From Terribacillus aidingensis (GTDB taxonomy: Bacteria; Bacillota; Bacilli; Bacillales; Amphibacillaceae): 64,000 bases of DNA. The notes under the pieces were generated by a model, which worked only from the letters and a program-made list of their open reading frames with translations, was not told the DNA's origin and made no database searches. Numbering within the stretch: position 1 is the first letter of the stretch; each line of letters opens with the position of its first letter. Location of the stretch: NCBI RefSeq assembly GCF_040703035.1, contig NZ_CP159996.1, forward strand, positions 2,700,001 to 2,764,000, read 5' to 3'. This document shows, in pieces, positions 1 to 9,977 of the stretch. Made by a program: the position numbers and the translations under genes.

Positions 1-3000
1 CTAGATTTTCTTTCACAACATTGCCTGATGCATCCTTCAGAGCATATTCTGCACCAGCTAATGTTTCGCCAGTATTGTGTTTATTGACCTTCTTCAGTTC
101 GACCTCGCCTGGCTTCAGCGTGTTCGTCTGTTGAATCACAAGCGCTTCTTTCTGGCTCTTTTCAACAGTGAATTTTATTGGTTCGGCATCCAGCTCATAA
201 TCTTTTGGTGCATCGATTTCAATGAACTGGTACTCGCCTGGCTTCAGATTGTCGACTGTGATACGTCCGTCTTTATCCGTTACCAATCTTTCTTCCACAA
301 CATCGCCCTTGCTGTTCACCAGCTTGAAGGAAGCACCTTCCAGCGTGATGCTGTGATCGGCACTATCAATCTTCTCCAGGACCACACTTCCTGGAATAAG
401 CGTATTCGTAGCAGTGACAACAGCAGCTTCTTGCTGTCCTTTTGCCACTTTCACTTCAATTGGTGTTTCATCCAGCTGGTAATGTTCCGGTGCTTTTGTC
501 TCCACGAAATAATAAGTTCCTGGAGCAAGATCTTCAACAACAATTCTGCCTTCTTCGTTCGTGACAAGATTATCTTTCACAACCTCGCCACTCGCATCTT
601 GCAGTTTGTATTCTGCGCCTGCCAAACGAAGATATTGATCATCTTCATCTACCTTGACCAAAGAAACTGCTCCTGGAGTAAGTGTATTCTCTGCTATGAC
701 CTGGGCAGCTTCCGCTTGACTGCGCTCGATCGTAAATGGAAGTTTTTCTCCATTCAACTCATAATTCACCGGTGCTTTCGTTTCTTGGAAATAATAACTG
801 CCTGGCTGCAAATCGGAAACAGTCAGCTTTCCTTCTGCATCAGTCTTTAATCCTTCATGGATGAGCTCTCCATTTTCTGTATAAAGCGAAAACTCTGTAT
901 CAGCTAGAAGGGAATTATCTCTATCATCTACCTTTGTCAAAATGACTTCTCCTGGCAAAAGCTTGTTGTTCATTTCACGCTCTACCTGAATCGTTGCTTC
1001 ATTGCTTTTCTCGATTGTGAAGGCAATTGGTGTCTGATCAAGTTGATAATCCTTTGGTGCTATTGTTTCGACCAACTGATAGTCACCAGGTGCAAGCTGA
1101 TCGACAACGAGTACACCAGCTTCATTTGTTGTCAGTCCCTCTCTCAGCGTCTTGCCGTCCGCTGTTTGCAATTCAAACACTGCTCCTGCAAGCAATGTCT
1201 CCTTCTGGTCCCTATCAACCTTTGTCAGTTGAATAGCGCCAGTGACTAGCTTATTTTGAATTTTACCAAGATCAATTTCAGCCTGTTTAGCTGGATTAAT
1301 TTCAAACTCATGCACTGCTGTGTCCAGCTGGTAGAATTCCGGAGCTTTCGTTTCCACGATTGCATATTTGCCTGGTCGCAAATCCTTTACTTCCACCAAT
1401 CCATTTTCATCGCTTGTAAGGTTATCTTTAACGACTTTGCCTGCGGCGTCTTTCAAAGTGAAGACTGCACCCTGCAATGGGTTGCCTGCTTCATCGACCT
1501 TCTGCAGTTTCACACTGCCCTTTTTGACTGCATTGTCTTTTGTGACAGTCGTCACAGTTGTCTGGTCGGATTTGATTTCAAAGTAAACAGGATCTTTATT
1601 TAATTCGTATAGATCCGGTGCCTCTGTCTCAATAAAACGGTAATTGCCAGCATCTAAATCTGTTACGGAAATCGTTCCATCTTCATCTGTTGTCAAGTTC
1701 TCCTGGATTTGTTTCCATTCCCCATCCACTTGCTGCTCCAATGCAAAAACTGCTCCTTGAAGCTTCTCTCTCGTTTCACTATCATATTTCGTCAGTTTCA
1801 CATCTCGTGTGATTTCTTTGTTTTGAATAGTCGTTTTTGTGTCGCCATCCACAGTAACTTTTTTTGTATCCTGGATGCCCACCACATAGCCAACTGGCGC
1901 TTTATCTTCTTTCAGAAGATAATCGTCATACAGCAGATTCTTGAATAACGCTTTTCCATCTTCGCCTGTTGTCACTGTACGGATTGCGATCTTTCCTTCA
2001 CTGTCGTACAACGTGAATGTTGCACCAGCTAATGCCTCTCCTGTCGCTGCATCCACTTTGGACACTTCCAAGCTGCCGTATTCTCCCGAACCAGAACCAC
2101 TGCCCCCGCTTTTGCGGACAATGATTGTCTTGCCAGATTCGACTGTTTCTGTTGTGATATTTTCACCGGAGAAGGTTGCTTTGTTGCTGACCGACTCACC
2201 GTTTGCGGCATTGATATACGATTGGTATTCCAGGATATAAGCACGATCAATATCATCCAGGAACGATAACTCAAACGTCTGGCTGCCATCATCAGCAGTA
2301 ATGATATCGAGCTTATAAGCCTCTTTCGATACTTCCTCTCCTTTTGAAAGACCGCCATTTTGCGCGACATTCGTTTCATATAGCTTGAAGCTGTCTTCTA
2401 AAAGGATTTGGTTGGCTTGCTGTTCATCTCTCACTTTCGCTTTCGATACATGGGATTGACCTTTATTGATGTCAATCTTCCAATTGATCACGTTTCCGTT
2501 TTGGGTGCCATCTTTTTCGTTATAGCTGCCGCCATTCGCAACGGAAACCTGCGCGTTCAAATTGATCGGTTCTTTGCCATCACTCGTCAGCGTAGCAGTG
2601 TTGTCGTAACGATTGACAATCAGCTCCCCAGCAAGGCTGGTTTTGTATTCGATCCAATATGCTTTACTGTTATCTTTAAGAATGTGCAACTTAAAACCAG
2701 GTTCATTCTTATCATTCTTAACAGTTTCCACATTATAATCTGTGCCATCTTGCAGCTCTGCACCTTTTCTGACACCATTATTGCCGCCAGTCAGCTCTAC
2801 TTCATACACCTTCAATGAGCCATCAACTAAGTTTTGCTTGCCTTGGATGTAATCTGTCACAACAATATTATCCAAGTCCTTCAAGTCATAGTTGACTCCG
2901 ACATTCCATGTGATTTCCTTTGAAACAGCATTATAAGAACCGTTCTTGAATCCGTTGTTTACTGTGTAGTTATCCGGATTGAATCCTGCTGCCGCCTCTT

Positions 3001-5410
3001 TGGTCTGGTCATTGCCTGATTCATCTTTCCAATCAAGCTGGACATGGTTTCGGAATTGTTTTTGTTCTCCAAGCTGGTCGTAATTAAATGCAGTAGTATA
3101 GGTAATACGATACGGCGTCTTGATCTCGTTTTTGAATTTGATCGTAAATCCATCTGCTGATACGACAAGTTCATAATCGTTTTCGGATACTGTTTCACCA
3201 GTAGCACGGTCTACTATCTTAAACGTATCCTCTTTCATCGTCAGTCCCTTGTTCGGGTACGTGTCTGTAATAAAAACATCTGTCATCTTATGGGAATCTT
3301 TATTGAAATCAATGGTCCAGTTATTCGTTTTATCCTTATAATTAACATTGGAGTAGCCTTTAGAAAGTACTTGCTGACTGACTCCTTGACCCGTTTCACT
3401 CGTGTTTTCTCCGACTACCACACTATTGTTGATGCGGCCGTCTTCCATAACCCGGCCATCAGCTTTTGTCTGATACGTTATTTTGTAAGCGTTCTGGATA
3501 TCTTCTTTAAATTGGAGCTGGAATCCGCGCTTTCCATCCGCAGCAGGCTGTTCATCTACTTGATAGTTCGTATACGGTTCAGCCCCTGTTTCCTGTCCAT
3601 TTTCGCCAATCGTGATTTTTTCGACATTCAATGAGTCACGAATCAGTACGTGGCTAGCATCGAATAAGTCTTGCAATACAGCGTCTTGCTGCTGGATGTT
3701 TTTTTCATTGTAGTTGTATTGAATTTCCCATGTGATTGTTTGCTTTTCGGCATCATAAGCAATACTGCGTTTCGCAAGCGGTTTACCCCGGCTCACACTG
3801 ACAGAAGCCTTTGCTGACAATTCTTCGGTGTTCGAACCTGCTAGGAATGCTGTATTCTCATATCTCGTACCTTCAGCGTCCGTAATATCTGTCTTGAACT
3901 CCACACGGTACGCATCTTTAAGCTGACCGAAATTGATCTGGAAAGGTTCTTCTTGGACCGTATAGGCGGAAGGACTTACCTCCTCCCCTTGCTTCACACT
4001 GCCATCCAGCTGCACATCCAGCTTATACACCTTGATAGAATCAGGCTGCAGCTGTTGATTGGCTTGAAGCGGGTCTTTCAGAACAGCATCTTCGATAGTC
4101 TTCAGTTGTTTGTTAAAATCAACTGTCCAAGTAATTTCTTTTGCGTTATAGCCGCGATCTGTCTTCCCGGATTTATCAATTGCACTTCCAGGTTTCGGCT
4201 GGAATTTAACTGGGATTACCGCTACATCTTCTTCTTTGATCGTAAAAATGATTTCCTGTTCGATACTTCCTTCAATTCTTTCATGGAACTCTGTCCAGAA
4301 ATGCAATGTACCTTCTACATTGGATAGCTTAGTAATATTGTCATTGAAGGTCAGGACAACCGTACCATCCATGCTCATCTTATAAGTTCCGACACTTTCA
4401 TTACCAAATTGAAGCTGGCCATCTACATCGTTATAAAGCTTAAAGTAGGCTGGCAAAGAGAAAGTAAAAGTCGATCCCGCTCCGTATGGATGGCCATTTT
4501 GCAAGGCCCAATCCATATCAATGGTAACTTCATCCCCTAAAGCCGGCTGATTATCCGGGTTTTCATCAGCATGTATGATGTTTCCGTCTTTGTCTTTTAA
4601 TACGATGTTTGAGATGATATTCTCTTCTATTTCACCTGTAAGGCGATCTTGGGCTGCAATTTCATTGTTTGCCTGTTTTACTTCAGCGTTTTCTTCAGCT
4701 TGCTCTTGATCTGTGTCCTCAGTCTCTTCTTTCACAGGCTCATCTGTTTCCTCTGTCTTGTCAGCAGCTGCAGCTTCTTCCGCTGCTTTTTCTTCTTCCA
4801 CAGGCTGCTCCTCTTCTTTCACTGGTTCAGCTGGAAGCTCATCTCCTTGTGGTTCCTCTGAAGGCTCTTCCTCCGGCAGGGGTTCTTTCTCAGCTGCTGG
4901 ATTCAAAAATAGCGGAATTACCTGTTCTTTGTTTTCAACGTAGAATGTTAAGTTCGTCTCTTGTTCCTCGCTGGCTTGAAGGGTCTGAACAACCTGTGCT
5001 GTTACCTCCAGCTCCCCGCTTGCAGGCTCTTGTTCTTCATTCGTAAATTGGAAAGATAATACCCCATCTTTCAGTTCATAAATTCCGACTTCGGCTTCTT
5101 CTGCATTAAGCAGAGTTGTTGATTCAATTGATGTAAAGTCAAGTTGGTCTGGTAGTGTAATCTTGTATGTATGATCTGATGTGTGCTGGTTTTTGTTCCA
5201 ATTCACTTTCAGTTTCAGCTGTGCATCTCTGTCTAAACGATTCTCTGAACTGATAACATTTCCGTCTCCATCAGTTACGTCGATTACCGCCTCAAAAGCT
5301 TCCGGATCATTTCCTTCTGCAAAAACTTGTGCGGTTCCAAGTGAACCGGACAAAACAGTTTGCATAAGCAGGATGGTAATAAGCATCATTACAGGAATCT
5401 TTCTTATCAC
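1..5410 (-). CDS. Giant CnaB-repeat surface adhesin (MSCRAMM-like), 3' end beyond window
   Basis: This open frame runs off the left edge, so at least 1803 residues are seen and the C-terminus, where an LPXTG sortase signal would be expected, is missing. I chose the GTG at 5410 because AGGAG lies 9 nt upstream; a hydrophobic signal peptide ending near VFAEG follows. A Glu/Pro/Ala-rich acidic segment lies near residues 160-240. After it come about five related segments, each with a phrase like 'EITWTVDFNK ... DAVLKD', the look of collagen-binding/bacterial-adhesion folds (PF05737-like). From about residue 1110, at least eight CnaB/SpaA-type repeats follow, each with an 'L.KVD' lysine strand, 'GA.F.L.D', 'G...V.DL.PG.Y' and a closing 'ETKAP..Y' segment. 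The lysine and the ETKAP glutamate are the usual parts of CnaB intramolecular isopeptide bonds. Such proteins form long protease-resistant stalks for host or surface attachment; the ligand is unknown. The promoter region is shared with the divergent two-component system. Confidence 0.9.
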   Translation of the reverse strand, partial: MIRKIPVMMLITILLMQTVLSGSLGTAQVFAEGNDPEAFEAVIDVTDGDGNVISSENRLDRDAQLKLKVNWNKNQHTSDHTYKITLPDQLDFTSIESTTLLNAEEAEVGIYELKDGVLSFQFTNEEQEPASGELEVTAQVVQTLQASEEQETNLTFYVENKEQVIPLFLNPAAEKEPLPEEEPSEEPQGDELPAEPVKEEEQPVEEEKAAEEAAAADKTEETDEPVKEETEDTDQEQAEENAEVKQANNEIAAQDRLTGEIEENIISNIVLKDKDGNIIHADENPDNQPALGDEVTIDMDWALQNGHPYGAGSTFTFSLPAYFKLYNDVDGQLQFGNESVGTYKMSMDGTVVLTFNDNITKLSNVEGTLHFWTEFHERIEGSIEQEIIFTIKEEDVAVIPVKFQPKPGSAIDKSGKTDRGYNAKEITWTVDFNKQLKTIEDAVLKDPLQANQQLQPDSIKVYKLDVQLDGSVKQGEEVSPSAYTVQEEPFQINFGQLKDAYRVEFKTDITDAEGTRYENTAFLAGSNTEELSAKASVSVSRGKPLAKRSIAYDAEKQTITWEIQYNYNEKNIQQQDAVLQDLFDASHVLIRDSLNVEKITIGENGQETGAEPYTNYQVDEQPAADGKRGFQLQFKEDIQNAYKITYQTKADGRVMEDGRINNSVVVGENTSETGQGVSQQVLSKGYSNVNYKDKTNNWTIDFNKDSHKMTDVFITDTYPNKGLTMKEDTFKIVDRATGETVSENDYELVVSADGFTIKFKNEIKTPYRITYTTAFNYDQLGEQKQFRNHVQLDWKDESGNDQTKEAAAGFNPDNYTVNNGFKNGSYNAVSKEITWNVGVNYDLKDLDNIVVTDYIQGKQNLVDGSLKVYEVELTGGNNGVRKGAELQDGTDYNVETVKNDKNEPGFKLHILKDNSKAYWIEYKTSLAGELIVNRYDNTATLTSDGKEPINLNAQVSVANGGSYNEKDGTQNGNVINWKIDINKGQSHVSKAKVRDEQQANQILLEDSFKLYETNVAQNGGLSKGEEVSKEAYKLDIITADDGSQTFELSFLDDIDRAYILEYQSYINAANGESVSNKATFSGENITTETVESGKTIIVRKSGGSGSGSGEYGSLEVSKVDAATGEALAGATFTLYDSEGKIAIRTVTTGEDGKALFKNLLYDDYLLKEDKAPVGYVVGIQDTKKVTVDGDTKTTIQNKEITRDVKLTKYDSETREKLQGAVFALEQQVDGEWKQIQENLTTDEDGTISVTDLDAGNYRFIETEAPDLYELNKDPVYFEIKSDQTTVTTVTKDNAVKKGSVKLQKVDEAGNPLQGAVFTLKDAAGKVVKDNLTSDENGLVEVKDLRPGKYAIVETKAPEFYQLDTAVHEFEINPAKQAEIDLGKIQNKLVTGAIQLTKVDRDQKETLLAGAVFELQTADGKTLREGLTTNEAGVLVVDQLAPGDYQLVETIAPKDYQLDQTPIAFTIEKSNEATIQVEREMNNKLLPGEVILTKVDDRDNSLLADTEFSLYTENGELIHEGLKTDAEGKLTVSDLQPGSYYFQETKAPVNYELNGEKLPFTIERSQAEAAQVIAENTLTPGAVSLVKVDEDDQYLRLAGAEYKLQDASGEVVKDNLVTNEEGRIVVEDLAPGTYYFVETKAPEHYQLDETPIEVKVAKGQQEAAVVTATNTLIPGSVVLEKIDSADHSITLEGASFKLVNSKGDVVEERLVTDKDGRITVDNLKPGEYQFIEIDAPKDYELDAEPIKFTVEKSQKEALVIQQTNTLKPGEVELKKVNKHNTGETLAGAEYALKDASGNVVKENL

Positions 5411-5584
5411 TCTCTCGTTCTCCTCTACAATTTTTTATCGGGTGTCTGCCCAGACTTCCTCACATTAGCAAAGGCTTCTGAACAAAAACTGTACATTTTA
5501 TCCAGAAAGAAGTGATAAAAGACCTGCAAATATTGTCGAAAGGCAAAATTTTTTCCAAATACAGGCTAATTTCCCACATTGGAT

Positions 5585-5593
5585 TGTTATAAT
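5585..5593 (+). promoter_or_regulatory. Extended -10 promoter for the two-component system
   Basis: TGTTATAAT combines a TGn extension with a perfect TATAAT, 35 bp before the response regulator ATG at 5628. No good -35 hexamer is seen 16-18 bp upstream, which fits an extended -10 or activator-dependent promoter. The start is preceded by GGAGG about 8 nt upstream. Confidence 0.5.
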
Positions 5594-5627
5594 ACTAGCT
5601 AGAAGACTTTATGCAGGAGGCTATAGT

Positions 5628-6746
5628 ATGAAAGTGATGCTCGTAGATGATGAGCCATTAGCGCTGCAATTTCTCGAAACACAATTACATAGCATTGGAG
5701 AATTTAAGATTGTCGGTGCTTATCAAACATCTCGTGGACTAACCGAAAAAATTAAAGAGAAGAAACCTGAACTTCTTTTTCTAGATATAAAGATCGGCTC
5801 TGTAAATGGCGTCGAACTTGCAGCAGCCATCCAAGAAGAACATCCAAATTTACCAATTGTATTTGTCACTGGCTATCATGAATATGCTGTTCAGGCATTT
5901 GAATTAAATGCCCTGGATTATATTGTGAAGCCAATTCAGAAAGATAGACTAAGGAAGACGATCCAGCGCTTGTATACGGAAGTACAGAAAAATACATCTC
6001 ATGCACCTATACAAATAAACTGTATGCCAACATTACAATTTCTTCAGAATGGTGAGGTACTGCCTGTACAATGGCGAACATCAAAAGCGAAGGAGGTATT
6101 TTGCTATCTGCTTCATCATGCAGGAAAGCCGATACGCAAAGATGTATTAATTGAAGAGTTCTGGAAAGATAAGGAGCCAGAGAAGGCTTTTACGCAGCTG
6201 TATTCCACGATCTATGTTATCCGGAAGACATTGTCTGCATCGCTTCCCGGCTTGTCCCTGCGCAGCGCCAATCAGTGCTATCAGCTATACCTGGGAGATG
6301 CTGAAGTGGATGTTATGGAATGGCGGAATCAAATAACCCATTTACCGGAACTAAATGAACATTCTCTATCCACTTATCAGAGACTGCTGCGACAATACAA
6401 AGGGGATTATTTCTCTGCAGAGACTTACGCCTGGGCAGAATCAGAGCAAAGGCAGCTGAGAGAGATTTGGTATAAAACCGCTGCACAGGTCGGGGTATTC
6501 TTAGAGGAGCAGAACGTATTGGAAGATGCTATTTCCCTTTACTTGCGTATGCAATCAAATTATCCGTATATTGCACACAGTTATATACGTCTCATGCATC
6601 TATACGATAGCTTTGGGGAAACCGGAGAAGTTGTCAGTCACTATGAACGCTTAAAGCAGATGCTGGAGGAAGAATTTGATATTGCTCCAGAGGCAGAACT
6701 GATGGATTGGTATGAATCGTGGAGAAAGCGGCATATGCAGGCTTAA
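5628..6746 (+). CDS. Response regulator, receiver domain plus SARP/BTAD output
   Basis: This is a cytoplasmic transcription regulator of 372 residues. Residues 1-115 form a receiver domain with acidic pair D7/D8, phosphoacceptor D53 in 'LFLDIKI', T81 and K101 in 'YIVKPI'. Residues ~130-215 look like a winged-helix DNA-binding domain, and ~230-370 a BTAD helical repeat domain, the SARP arrangement. It lies 13 bp before the hybrid kinase gene, so the two are almost certainly one operon and a cognate pair. The divergent adhesin gene is the nearest candidate target, but this is inference from position. SARP outputs are more familiar in actinomycetes, though receiver-BTAD regulators also occur in Bacillales. 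Confidence 0.88.
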   Translation: MKVMLVDDEPLALQFLETQLHSIGEFKIVGAYQTSRGLTEKIKEKKPELLFLDIKIGSVNGVELAAAIQEEHPNLPIVFVTGYHEYAVQAFELNALDYIVKPIQKDRLRKTIQRLYTEVQKNTSHAPIQINCMPTLQFLQNGEVLPVQWRTSKAKEVFCYLLHHAGKPIRKDVLIEEFWKDKEPEKAFTQLYSTIYVIRKTLSASLPGLSLRSANQCYQLYLGDAEVDVMEWRNQITHLPELNEHSLSTYQRLLRQYKGDYFSAETYAWAESEQRQLREIWYKTAAQVGVFLEEQNVLEDAISLYLRMQSNYPYIAHSYIRLMHLYDSFGETGEVVSHYERLKQMLEEEFDIAPEAELMDWYESWRKRHMQA

Positions 6747-6759
6747 CTAGCAGGAGGAC

Positions 6760-9700
6760 ATGATGAGACGCAGCATGAAAATGATGATTATTTTAACTTT
6801 TGCAATTGTCTTGACGTTAGGAAGAGTGATCTGGTATCACTCCCAGATACCTGAAGTTCAGCCTGAGGCAATCAATGGACAGCTGGATGCACACCAAGTT
6901 GATTTTTCAAACAGTCACTCTATAGCATTGAATGGCGATTGGAAACAGCTAAACAATGCTGATACCCCCCTCTATACACCGCTTCCGAAATATATGGAAG
7001 CAAAAGCTGCAGGCACTTATGAAATGACGATACAAACCGGTGAACAGGTTGATCGCTATGCCCTGTCCGTCCGATCGCTTTACTCCAGTTTCTCGGTATA
7101 TGCCAATGATCAGCTTGTCTACCAAAGCACAGATCTTGAAAAAGGACCTCCCACTCCTGTTTCCATTACAGATCTGCGTGCAAACGAGAATGGTCAAATC
7201 AAAATCAAATTCACGTTTGATGAATTCCAAGGCAATAAGCGGGCACGATCATTGATCAGCGTGAGATTCGGCTCCTCCCAGCAGATTCAAAAGGAGACAT
7301 ATCAAGCAGGCCTGCTCCAGTTTTTTGTTGGTGCCATCATATTTATCCACGCAATATATGCATTTGTACTTTACATAATGAAACCAAAAAAAATTGGTAC
7401 TTTCTTTTTTTCCATTGCAGCTTTATTGGCGAGCATAGCTGTTGTAGCTTCCGATTACAATACACTGGGCTACGTCATGCCGCTGAGTCACGAGTGGTAT
7501 GTTCGAATGGTTTATTTCAGTTATATTGGCTTAAGCTTTTTCTTTTTGCTTTTTGTCGTCTTCACCTATACAAAAGCAGCTTACAGGTGGCCATTTAAAA
7601 TCCTTTATGTCCTTTTTATTGCCTATTTGATTTATATCCTTGCAGCACCGATTGAATTCGTTCGGTATGTTATCGGCATCGCTATTTCTTTGGTAGTAGC
7701 TTTCTCCATCATTTTCTTGATTTTATTCCGGACTGTTCTTCTCAGCGGCGAGAAAGCTTTGCCACTGTTCTTTGCAGGTGCTGCTGTTATCTCTCATGTC
7801 GTCTGGTCTATCATTGTAAGTTTTCTCCCTATCGGGGATACGTTGCGAGCTGCTATCAAGGCTGGCTTTTATCCTTTCGATATAACAGTTGCATTGGTAT
7901 GCTTCTGCAGCTTTTGGTTCCTGCGCTTTTTCCAGACAGAAACTGAGAACGAGCAATACATTAAACAGCTGGAAGCGGAGCAGAGACGTAAGGACCAATT
8001 CTTAGCAAATACATCTCACGAGCTGCGCACACCATTGCATGGAATGATGAATATGGTCCAAAGCGTACTGGAACAGGAAAACAAGCTGACAGATCACAGC
8101 AGATATCAGCTGGAACTTGCGAAAACACTCAGTCGGAAGATGTCTTATCTTATAAATGACTTGATTGATGTCGATCAGATGAGGACCAATAAAATCCGAC
8201 TCCAACCTTCTGCTATGTCCATTGAACCTATCCTGGTCGGAACAGTCGATATGCTTCGTTTTATGGCAGATGAAAAGGATGTAAAGATCCATATGCGACT
8301 GCCGCAAGGCCTTCCTTACATACATGCAGATGAACACCGTGTCACGCAAATCGTGACAAATATACTGCATAATGCTTTAAAGTTTACATCGGAAGGTAAC
8401 ATAACCATTGAAGTTTCAGCGGATGAGTCCCATCTCTTTGTTAAGATAATGGATACTGGAATCGGAATGGATGCCAAGACGCAGGCAAGGATTTTCAGCC
8501 CTTATGAAAAAGGAGAAAATTCCATTTCTGAAAGCGAAGGTATCGGTCTGGGGCTTAGTATCAGCAGACAGCTGGCCGAGCTGCATGGGGGTTCTTTGTC
8601 TGCAGAATCAGTTCATGGAAAAGGTTCGGTTTTTACTCTCAGTTTGCCACTCGAGGCGGACTGTCCGGAAGAATACAAAGCAGATGCAATGGCACGCGTC
8701 GAATCTGCCGCTTCAGAGCAGTTTGCCGAACCGGATCTTCAAGCAGACAGCGGCTATCGCATACTTGCAATAGATGATGATCCCGTGAACTTAAAGATCT
8801 TAAAACAAGCACTGAAAACAGAAGGCTACCAGATCAAAACAACTGCATCACCGCATGATTTTTTCCGGCAATTGGATACAGACAGATGGGATTTGTTGAT
8901 TATTGATGTGATGATGCCTGAGATATCAGGTTTCCAATTAACGAAAATAGTGCGCAGCCGCTACAACCTTACAGAATTACCTGTTTTATTGCTGACTGCG
9001 CGCTCACAGCCTGAGGATGTATATGCAGGTTTTCAAGCAGGTGCCAATGAGTACGTTACCAAACCAGTGGATATGGTCGAGATGAAAATACGTATCAAAT
9101 CACTGCTGGAGTTAAAAAGCTCCATCGAAGATCGACTCAGCATGGAAGCTGCCTGGCTGCAGGCACAGATTCACCCACATTTCCTGTTTAATACATTAAA
9201 TACAATCGGCGCATTAAGTGCGATTGATAATGACCGCATGCTGCTATTGCTTCAAGAGTTCGGTAACTACCTGCAAGCAAGTTTCAATGGAAAGAACCTA
9301 TCAAGCAGTATCCCCATTGAAAAAGAATTGGAATTGGTTCGATCTTATCTATATATCCAAAAGGAACGATTTGGAGAAAGGCTGCATATCAGCTGGGATA
9401 TTAATTATGAACTTAAGTTCAGTATTCCTCCTCTGACGCTACAGCCCTTGGTTGAAAATGCAATTCTTCATGGTTTACAGCCAAAAGAAGATGGTGGCAC
9501 CATTCTGATACAACTGTTTAGAAAAGGAGATAATGCCTTTATTCGAATTAAAGATGACGGCATTGGTATCACTCCCGATAAACAGCGGCGATTGAATATA
9601 TCTACTGGCCACCAAGATAGCATCGGCTTGATCAATACGCATTCCCGACTGCAAAAGCTGAACGGCTGTGGGCTGATACTTTGCAGCGAAGAAGGATTAG

Positions 9701-9762
9701 GCACCACGATACAAATCAGCATCCCTATAATAGAAGGAAAGAAGAAGACCAGTAATCCCTAA
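6760..9762 (+). CDS. Hybrid sensor histidine kinase with two kinase cores
   Basis: This 1000-residue membrane kinase has, in order: an N-terminal membrane anchor (~7-25); an extracytoplasmic beta-rich domain (~35-175, resembling sugar-binding jelly rolls of 7TMR-DISM proteins); a multi-helix membrane block (~185-395); a HisKA dimerisation helix with H420 in 'SHELRTPLHG'; a HATPase (~520-645); and a receiver with D716 in 'IIDVMMPEISG'. A second kinase of the LytS/His_kinase type follows, with 'QIHPHFLFNTLN' (conserved H807) and its own HATPase to the C-terminus. It probably relays an envelope or nutrient signal to the upstream SARP regulator. AGGAGG precedes the start; the second ATG at 6763 is spaced slightly better. 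The stop codon sits inside a strong terminator hairpin. Confidence 0.9.
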   Translation: MMRRSMKMMIILTFAIVLTLGRVIWYHSQIPEVQPEAINGQLDAHQVDFSNSHSIALNGDWKQLNNADTPLYTPLPKYMEAKAAGTYEMTIQTGEQVDRYALSVRSLYSSFSVYANDQLVYQSTDLEKGPPTPVSITDLRANENGQIKIKFTFDEFQGNKRARSLISVRFGSSQQIQKETYQAGLLQFFVGAIIFIHAIYAFVLYIMKPKKIGTFFFSIAALLASIAVVASDYNTLGYVMPLSHEWYVRMVYFSYIGLSFFFLLFVVFTYTKAAYRWPFKILYVLFIAYLIYILAAPIEFVRYVIGIAISLVVAFSIIFLILFRTVLLSGEKALPLFFAGAAVISHVVWSIIVSFLPIGDTLRAAIKAGFYPFDITVALVCFCSFWFLRFFQTETENEQYIKQLEAEQRRKDQFLANTSHELRTPLHGMMNMVQSVLEQENKLTDHSRYQLELAKTLSRKMSYLINDLIDVDQMRTNKIRLQPSAMSIEPILVGTVDMLRFMADEKDVKIHMRLPQGLPYIHADEHRVTQIVTNILHNALKFTSEGNITIEVSADESHLFVKIMDTGIGMDAKTQARIFSPYEKGENSISESEGIGLGLSISRQLAELHGGSLSAESVHGKGSVFTLSLPLEADCPEEYKADAMARVESAASEQFAEPDLQADSGYRILAIDDDPVNLKILKQALKTEGYQIKTTASPHDFFRQLDTDRWDLLIIDVMMPEISGFQLTKIVRSRYNLTELPVLLLTARSQPEDVYAGFQAGANEYVTKPVDMVEMKIRIKSLLELKSSIEDRLSMEAAWLQAQIHPHFLFNTLNTIGALSAIDNDRMLLLLQEFGNYLQASFNGKNLSSSIPIEKELELVRSYLYIQKERFGERLHISWDINYELKFSIPPLTLQPLVENAILHGLQPKEDGGTILIQLFRKGDNAFIRIKDDGIGITPDKQRRLNISTGHQDSIGLINTHSRLQKLNGCGLILCSEEGLGTTIQISIPIIEGKKKTSNP

Positions 9763-9785
9763 GGAAGCTGGTCTTCTTCTTCATT
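9741..9785 (+). terminator. Rho-independent terminator of the two-component operon
   Basis: A perfect 12-bp stem, GAAGAAGACCAG (9741-9752) with CTGGTCTTCTTC (9768-9779), is followed by a short T-rich tract. It overlaps the kinase stop codon. Confidence 0.75.
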
Positions 9786-9915
9786 TCAAATTCTCCGGCA
9801 GACTATGGATGGAAGCAATCAGTGTATTCAGCTTGTTTTCGATCCGGTGCATCAAATAAAATGTGACAGCTGCCGGAAACCCGAATTCCTTTATGATCGC
9901 AAGCCATGGATCCAT
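9781..9915 (-). CDS. yvrJ: YvrJ family small protein
   Basis: This 44-residue protein has the YvrJ pattern: a short N-terminal hydrophobic stretch around 'FGFPAAVTFYL', then 'HRIENKL' and 'SIHSLPENL'. An AAAGGAGG ribosome site precedes the ATG at 9915. It is probably a single-pass membrane peptide of unknown function. Members of this family are often encoded beside DUF1659 and DUF2922 proteins, as here. A terminator hairpin separates it from the DUF2922 gene, so its expression may be lower than that of the two genes upstream. Confidence 0.85.
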   Translation of the reverse strand: MDPWLAIIKEFGFPAAVTFYLMHRIENKLNTLIASIHSLPENLK

Positions 9916-9937
9916 CAGCTACGCCTCCTTTCTTATT

Positions 9938-9974
9938 AAAAAGGAGTGCAGCACGCAGCGGCTGCACTCCTTTG
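9938..9974 (-). terminator. Terminator between the DUF2922 gene and yvrJ
   Basis: AAAGGAGTGCAGC (9940-9952) pairs with GCTGCACTCCTTT (9961-9973) around an 8-nt loop. On the minus strand a TTTTTAAT tract follows. It would stop or attenuate transcription before yvrJ. Confidence 0.75.
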
Positions 9975-9977
9975 GGA

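Noticed and set aside
1..2100. Regularly repeated DNA resembling an array.
   Set aside because: The periodicity is that of about 270-nt CnaB-coding repeats with protein-level conservation, not CRISPR repeats and spacers.
1..5400. Many short plus-strand open frames across the left end.
   Set aside because: They lie opposite one continuous minus-strand frame with strong domain content, lack ribosome sites, and mirror its repeats.
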